9,590 bases of DNA, taken from NCBI GenBank assembly GCA_030619425.1, contig JAUXBJ010000032.1, positions 1 through 9,590 on the forward strand. The letters run 5' to 3'. Positions 6,475-9,590 of this stretch are shown here, one piece after another. A program made the position numbers and the translations under genes. Position 1 is the stretch's first letter. Each line of letters begins with the position of its first letter. This DNA comes from a bacterium (lineage in GTDB: Bacteria > Zixibacteria > MSB-5A5 > GN15 > FEB-12). A model generated the notes under the pieces. It was not told the DNA's origin. It ran no database searches and worked only from the letters and a program-made list of their open reading frames with translations.

Positions 6475-7313
6475 CGGCCTAAGCCCTCCGAGATTGCGTC
6501 AGTGAGCCGTCGCAGGCCGAATCGCACGGCCCCGCGTATGCCGCGGTTGCGGCGAATAAACTTCTGGATACGGATATCGACGGGACCAGGGTTATCGATC
6601 AGGTAGCTCCACATTCGGGACCGCTCGATGAAGGTCATGGTGTCCAGCCGGTGATACCGATTCCCCTTCCTGTAGGTGGCGTCCAGTGTTGAGCCACCAC
6701 GAACCCTGCCCAGGCTATCCCATCCGGGGTGATGATGCTCGACCCGTGAGCCCTCGCAATAGGCGTAGGCGTGCCGCGATTTCGAGACCCCGACTAGTTC
6801 GTGATCCGTAAAGCCGTGCCGGTAGGGATAGAGTACAGTGTCGCGGAGACCCATGCACCCGCTTTGCTCTTCGATATAGCGTCTCCTGACTAGTGAGTGT
6901 GCGGAATGATCCGGCAGAGGGTGGCGCGGATCTGCCGTGCCTACCACGCCGACCCTCGGATCTGCCATTTCGGCCACGGCCTCTTCGAGCCAACGGTCCA
7001 CAAAGACGATGTCGTCCGAACCCAGGAACAGATAGGGCTCGTCCGTCTTGCGGTAGGCCGTGTTGATACAGGAGGCATAGGTAGGCTGACCGTCGTTGAA
7101 GATCAACCCGACCCTGGCCTGTCTTACAGCTTCAATCGTCTGCAGGTCGTCTTGCTCCACGACAAAATAGACAGTGAAGTCGCAAGCGGTGGTAGCGTTC
7201 AGGTTGTCGAGCAACGGCTGGACGTGATTGGGGCGCCCGAGAGTCGGGATGAGAACAGCGACGGCTTGATTCGTGGCCCTCGCAGATTCGACCTCTTCAG
7301 GTCTGTGCAACAA
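6471..7313 (-). CDS. GT-A fold glycosyltransferase (family 2-like)
   Basis: Predicted inverting glycosyltransferase of 280 aa acting at the cytoplasmic face of the membrane. It begins with the GT-A entry VAVLIPTLGRPNHVQPLLDNL, has the nucleotide-binding FNDG region, and the metal-site-like GSDD at residues 98-101 within YLFLGSDDIVF. Later YPYRHGFTDHELVGVSK and HHHPGW (193-198) are consistent with acceptor and active-site segments of family-2 enzymes. There is no transmembrane helix; the C-terminus is basic. Start: TTG at 7313 has AAGGAG seven bases upstream, giving a 17-bp overlap with the preceding gene; an ATG at 7361 would add 16 residues and overlap by 65 bp with no better site. Its stop overlaps the next start as TTGA. 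Donor and acceptor cannot be told. Confidence 0.8.
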   Translation of the reverse strand: MLHRPEEVESARATNQAVAVLIPTLGRPNHVQPLLDNLNATTACDFTVYFVVEQDDLQTIEAVRQARVGLIFNDGQPTYASCINTAYRKTDEPYLFLGSDDIVFVDRWLEEAVAEMADPRVGVVGTADPRHPLPDHSAHSLVRRRYIEEQSGCMGLRDTVLYPYRHGFTDHELVGVSKSRHAYAYCEGSRVEHHHPGWDSLGRVRGGSTLDATYRKGNRYHRLDTMTFIERSRMWSYLIDNPGPVDIRIQKFIRRNRGIRGAVRFGLRRLTDAISEGLGR

Positions 7314-8199
7314 CTCGAATCTCCTTTGACATAACACCTGCCGCAAGCGGCAATGGGGCATCGAAGGTGTTGCAGGCCAGGGTCGCCAGTCTTCTCTCGT
7401 TCAAACCGTTCTCGCACAGGGACAGGATCGTTCCAGGCCTATGGTAGTAATCATAGTTCGCCGTACCCATTGAATTCTTGCGGTACGTCGGGTGTTGCGG
7501 ATGCCAGAGATGATAAACCCCTGTCCTGGCCAGGTTGCTCCGAACCCCGATGGACTCAAGGCGATGCTGGAAGTCAGTGTCCTCCATCCCCCACCCCACG
7601 AAGTTCTCATCGAACCCGTTGATACGCTCGCAGTCCGCCCGCCACACACCTATGTTGCTACCCGACAGCCGGGGGCGCATTGATACACGCAATAATTCGT
7701 AAGCCCTGGCCTTAACTCTCTTCCAATACGCCCGCCTCACCTCGCGGCGCTTGACCAACGGGAACAAATTTCCCGATCGGATTCTCTCTAAGGAGAGCCT
7801 GTCGCTCGCCTCGGCATCAAGACGATAACAATGGCCCGCTACTACGCGACCGCGGCGGCAGGATTGCAGGTGGATAGACACATGATCGCTCGGCAGGACA
7901 CAATCGGCATCCGTGAATAACAGGTAGTCTGCTGTCGAGGCCAGCACTCCCTCATTGCGGCACTGAGAGAGCCGAAAACCATTGTGCTCATGAGACGTAA
8001 ACTTGATCGGGAAATCTACCGAGCGACCGAACCGGCACACCAGTTCCTCGGTCTCACTGCGGGAACCGTCGTCGGCAACGACCACTTCGATGCGGTCTTT
8101 AACCCCTTTTTGTACAGCGATAGAATGCAGGCACCGTAGCAAGTTTGCCGGGCGCTCGAAGCTGGAAACAATCAGCGAGATATCCGGCTTCCGGTGCAT
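7297..8199 (-). CDS. Family 2 glycosyltransferase with galactosyltransferase-type (Glyco_transf_7C) motif
   Basis: Predicted glycosyltransferase of 300 aa, probably adding a hexose or N-acetylhexosamine from a UDP-sugar. GT2 features in order: ISLIVSSFERPANLLRCL near the N-terminus, VVVADDGS with DDGS at 43-46, LFTDADC with DAD at 97-99 (metal-binding DxD), and SGSNIGVWRADCERINGFDENF followed by GWGMEDTDFQHRL (202-214), the galactosyltransferase-family C-terminal motif also seen in the transferase domains of bacterial chondroitin-type synthases. YHLWHPQHP (229-237) carries the usual late His residues. Start: ATG at 8199 with AGGG eight bases upstream; a TTG at 8253 would add 18 residues rich in Pro and His. 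First gene of the five-gene minus-strand operon. Confidence 0.87.
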   Translation of the reverse strand: MHRKPDISLIVSSFERPANLLRCLHSIAVQKGVKDRIEVVVADDGSRSETEELVCRFGRSVDFPIKFTSHEHNGFRLSQCRNEGVLASTADYLLFTDADCVLPSDHVSIHLQSCRRGRVVAGHCYRLDAEASDRLSLERIRSGNLFPLVKRREVRRAYWKRVKARAYELLRVSMRPRLSGSNIGVWRADCERINGFDENFVGWGMEDTDFQHRLESIGVRSNLARTGVYHLWHPQHPTYRKNSMGTANYDYYHRPGTILSLCENGLNERRLATLACNTFDAPLPLAAGVMSKEIRVVAQT

Positions 8200-8327
8200 C
8201 GCGACAACCCTAAGCGTAAATGCCGGCGGCTGCGGGTGATGCAGGCAGGGCAATTAGAGATGTTGCCTTGCGATGTTTTTTATTCTCCACCATAATACCT
8301 TTTTAATACCTTTTTGTAGACTAGCAC
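8200..8327. promoter_or_regulatory. Divergent intergenic region with candidate minus-strand promoter
   Basis: Separates the glycosyltransferase operon from the plus-strand sulfotransferase. On the minus strand TCTACA (complement of 8315-8320, 4 of 6 to TTGACA), a 17-base spacer and TATTAT (complement of 8292-8297, 5 of 6 to TATAAT) form a plausible promoter, giving a leader of roughly 85 bases before the ATG at 8199. No good plus-strand promoter or Shine-Dalgarno was found ahead of the ATG at 8328. Confidence 0.45.
8294..8315. repeat. 11-bp tandem duplication
   Basis: AATACCTTTTT is present twice with no gap (8294-8304 and 8305-8315). It forms the spacer of the candidate minus-strand promoter. 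It resembles the 12-bp duplication at 2326-2349 in size, in location between divergent genes, and in an AATA(A)CCT core. Confidence 0.75.
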
Positions 8328-9092
8328 ATGAGATCAGTAGAGTCGAGGGTGTGGGTGGCAGGTAGCGGTCGCAGCGGCACCACCTGGCTTGGCCTTGTAC
8401 TGGCCGCGCCGCGTGGATCCGCGCTCCTGTATGAGCCTTTTCATTCCTGGTACGCACAATTCCCCCCGGATTTGACACCCCAAATCTCTGATGCCAGCGA
8501 CCGCTACTACTTCCGTACCGATGCGGAAATCCCCTCGTGGAAGCGCTACATAGAGCACATCCTCGGTGGTTCCGGATTCACCCGACGCACCCTCTTCGCC
8601 GGGAGACAAGCACATGATCGTCCGCACGCCCTGTGGCGTGCACTCACCGGCAAGCGGCTGGTCGTCAAGGAGATACGATCCAACCTCATGCTGGGTTGGC
8701 TGGCCAGGACCTTTGACCTGCGCATCGTGCTCCTGGTGCGACACCCTTGCGCGACGGTCGCCAGCCAGGCGAGTCGACAGTGGGGGACAAAGCGAAACGT
8801 CGTCGAGTTGCTGCTTCAGCAACCAGAACTGGTGCAAGACCACCTGCAGGACCTTGAGCAACTCACACCGGCTGTTCTTGATACACCAGTGAAACGCCTC
8901 GCCGCCCGATGGGCACTGGAGAACCGCATTGCGCTGGCGACGGCAGCCCGTGACGATCGGGTGTTACCCGTGGCCTATGAAAATTTGGTCATGTGCCCGC
9001 GCTCCGAACTTGAACGGATCTTCACATTCCTCGGTTGGGAACTCAGCACACCGGACTGGCGGCGCGTCCTGTCAAGCTCTCCTGCAAAATAA
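8328..9092 (+). CDS. Sulfotransferase (Sulfotransfer_1/3 type), C-terminus apparently truncated
   Basis: Predicted PAPS-dependent sulfotransferase, 254 aa as read. The 5'-phosphosulfate loop is AGSGRSGTTWL (11-21); LLYEPFHSW follows at 33-41; the 3'-phosphate segment is RIVLLVRHPCATVAS (132-146) with Arg138 and Ser146; YENL (217-220) and FTFLGWEL precede the end. This subtype (keratan/GlcNAc-6-sulfotransferase-like) differs from the two Sulfotransfer_2 proteins. In relatives, more sequence normally follows the FLG element, including a Pro-Ser region and a terminal helix; here the frame stops soon after, inside AT-rich sequence that also encodes an unrelated gene on the other strand. The last roughly seven residues (SSSPAK region) are therefore likely read-through of foreign sequence. 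Both PAPS motifs are intact, but the product may be unstable or inactive. Confidence 0.75.
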   Translation: MRSVESRVWVAGSGRSGTTWLGLVLAAPRGSALLYEPFHSWYAQFPPDLTPQISDASDRYYFRTDAEIPSWKRYIEHILGGSGFTRRTLFAGRQAHDRPHALWRALTGKRLVVKEIRSNLMLGWLARTFDLRIVLLVRHPCATVASQASRQWGTKRNVVELLLQQPELVQDHLQDLEQLTPAVLDTPVKRLAARWALENRIALATAARDDRVLPVAYENLVMCPRSELERIFTFLGWELSTPDWRRVLSSSPAK

Positions 9093-9226
9093 AAACATCT
9101 AAACCCTTCATTTTCAAAAACATCCGCCCATTTTTCGGTTTCCAGTGAAACTCCATCTGTTCCAGCCAGTCGTGTTGAAATAAATCCGACATTGTGTGTT
9201 TTTCCGCAGTAAGTACAGGTGTGCAT
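8975..9226 (-). pseudogene. Glycosyltransferase family 4-like N-terminal stub
   Basis: Starts at ATG 9226 with AAGGAG about seven bases upstream. After MHTCTYCGKTHN it reads VGFISTRLAGTDGVSLETEK and on through KWADVF to FYFAGELD, the N-terminal Rossmann element of a GT4-type glycosyltransferase (the TRLAGTDGVSLE loop is the family's Gly-rich acceptor/donor loop). The match ends with FAGELD at 9071, or one residue later. Beyond this the frame reads the antisense of the sulfotransferase until a stop at 8975. Only about 52 residues of an expected 350-400 are present, so it cannot be functional. It lies 79 bases after the PilZ gene on the same strand and was probably its operon partner before the break. 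Confidence 0.7.
9060..9075. other. Breakpoint between GC-rich cluster and AT-rich sequence
   Basis: Two genes on opposite strands both lose their family-conserved continuation here: the sulfotransferase (plus) runs out near codon 247, and the glycosyltransferase stub (minus) is recognisable only down to about 9071. Base composition changes abruptly at the same place, from GC-rich to AT-rich. This fits one breakpoint, natural (deletion, inversion, recombination) or artificial (chimeric assembly). No insertion-sequence end or long repeat is visible at the point. Confidence 0.65.
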
Positions 9227-9305
9227 ATTCCGCTCCTTTGAACAAATAATTTGTCTGACTTATTTACTATATCGGAAAACCTGTGGAAATCTTTAGCAAC
9301 TTTCA

Positions 9306-9590
9306 CTAATCAAACATATAAAAACCGATTGCCTTATCACTTGGGTCAGAAGAATCTATAGAATTAAACTCAAGACCCAGGTAAGGATCAGATATTTTTT
9401 TTATTACCGCATTCTTTTTAATTACTGACCTTTGCTTATCATTAAGTTGAAATTCCACTAAAAGAATATCGCCTATTTTGAATTCTTTCTCAACATTGAG
9501 TTTGATTTTGATGCCTGAGCGGGACAGATCTTTTACGGTAATTCCTCCTTTGTCCTCTCTATAATCGGGAAGAACATGCGTATATGAACC
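9306..9590 (-). CDS. PilZ-domain protein, N-terminus cut by window edge
   Basis: The last 94 residues of a protein are visible, reading off the right edge. The PilZ signature (D/N)xSxxG appears as DLSRSG at visible residues 19-24, followed by the beta-barrel pattern FKIGDILLVEFQLNDKQRS, KKNAVIKKISDPYLGLEF and the end DKAIGFYMFD. PilZ domains bind cyclic di-GMP; the other half of the binding site, RxxxR, would lie just beyond the window. The form EFxLDDKQRS...YxGxEF...DKALGFYL is one I associate with small PilZ proteins of Desulfobacterota. The gene is AT-rich, unlike positions 1-9070. It would be upstream of the glycosyltransferase stub on the same strand. Confidence 0.85.
   Translation of the reverse strand, partial: GSYTHVLPDYREDKGGITVKDLSRSGIKIKLNVEKEFKIGDILLVEFQLNDKQRSVIKKNAVIKKISDPYLGLEFNSIDSSDPSDKAIGFYMFD

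Noticed and set aside
8334..8861. 175-codon minus-strand frame
   Set aside because: Antisense to the sulfotransferase, which carries both PAPS motifs; the minus frame shows no family signature.
9043..9306. 87-codon minus-strand frame starting at GTG 9306
   Set aside because: It overlaps the glycosyltransferase stub in another frame; the stub has a strong ribosome site and a clear family match, this frame has neither.
1..9590. CRISPR array, tRNA, rRNA, transposase or integrase
   Set aside because: Read on both strands; no regularly spaced repeats, no tRNA-like cloverleaf, and no transposase, integrase or insertion-sequence terminal repeat was recognised.

Overview
The window is a piece of bacterial DNA, probably from a metagenome, carrying part of a surface-glycan (capsule or exopolysaccharide) gene cluster. 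Genes are tightly packed, often overlap by a few bases, and have recognisable Shine-Dalgarno sites. Positions 1 to about 9070 are mostly GC-rich. The last ~520 bases are clearly AT-rich and look like a different genome or genomic region. The host cannot be named from the main part. The PilZ and glycosyltransferase fragments on the right resemble proteins I associate with Desulfobacterota (sulfate-reducing lineages), as a family-level impression only.

Layout. On the minus strand, read right to left, a five-gene run starts near 8199: a family-2 glycosyltransferase with a galactosyltransferase-type C-terminal motif, a second GT-A glycosyltransferase, then three paralogous fucosyltransferase-like GT-B enzymes with HIRGTD motifs (one has lost the His). 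Every junction in this run overlaps (17 bp, TTGA, ATGCCTGA, ATGA), so it is one translationally coupled operon. It ends at 3271, overlapping by 13 bp a convergent plus-strand sulfotransferase (2477-3283). From a divergent AT-rich promoter region (2291-2476) a second minus-strand operon runs left: a GDP-mannose 3,5-epimerase, a second sulfotransferase, and a SAM-dependent methyltransferase cut by the left edge. A third sulfotransferase (8328-9092, plus) starts from another AT-rich divergent region and appears to lose its C-terminus at a junction near 9065-9071. There it meets, head-on, the N-terminal stub of a family-4-like glycosyltransferase (start 9226, minus). A PilZ-domain protein, cut by the right edge, lies upstream of that stub.

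How the genes may work together (inference). The epimerase keeps the whole catalytic set Cys/Tyr/Lys/Lys with exactly the spacing of the plant enzyme that makes GDP-L-galactose (and GDP-L-gulose). L-galactose is 6-hydroxy-L-fucose, and fucosyltransferase-type enzymes are the natural users of GDP-L-galactose. One epimerase, three fucosyltransferase-like enzymes, two GT-A glycosyltransferases, three PAPS-dependent sulfotransferases of different subtypes and a methyltransferase therefore suggest a sulfated, possibly O-methylated glycan containing L-galactose or L-gulose, in composition like the sulfated L-galactans and fucans of marine eukaryotes. No export or polymerisation genes (Wzx, Wzy, ABC transporter) are in the window, so the full pathway lies partly outside it.
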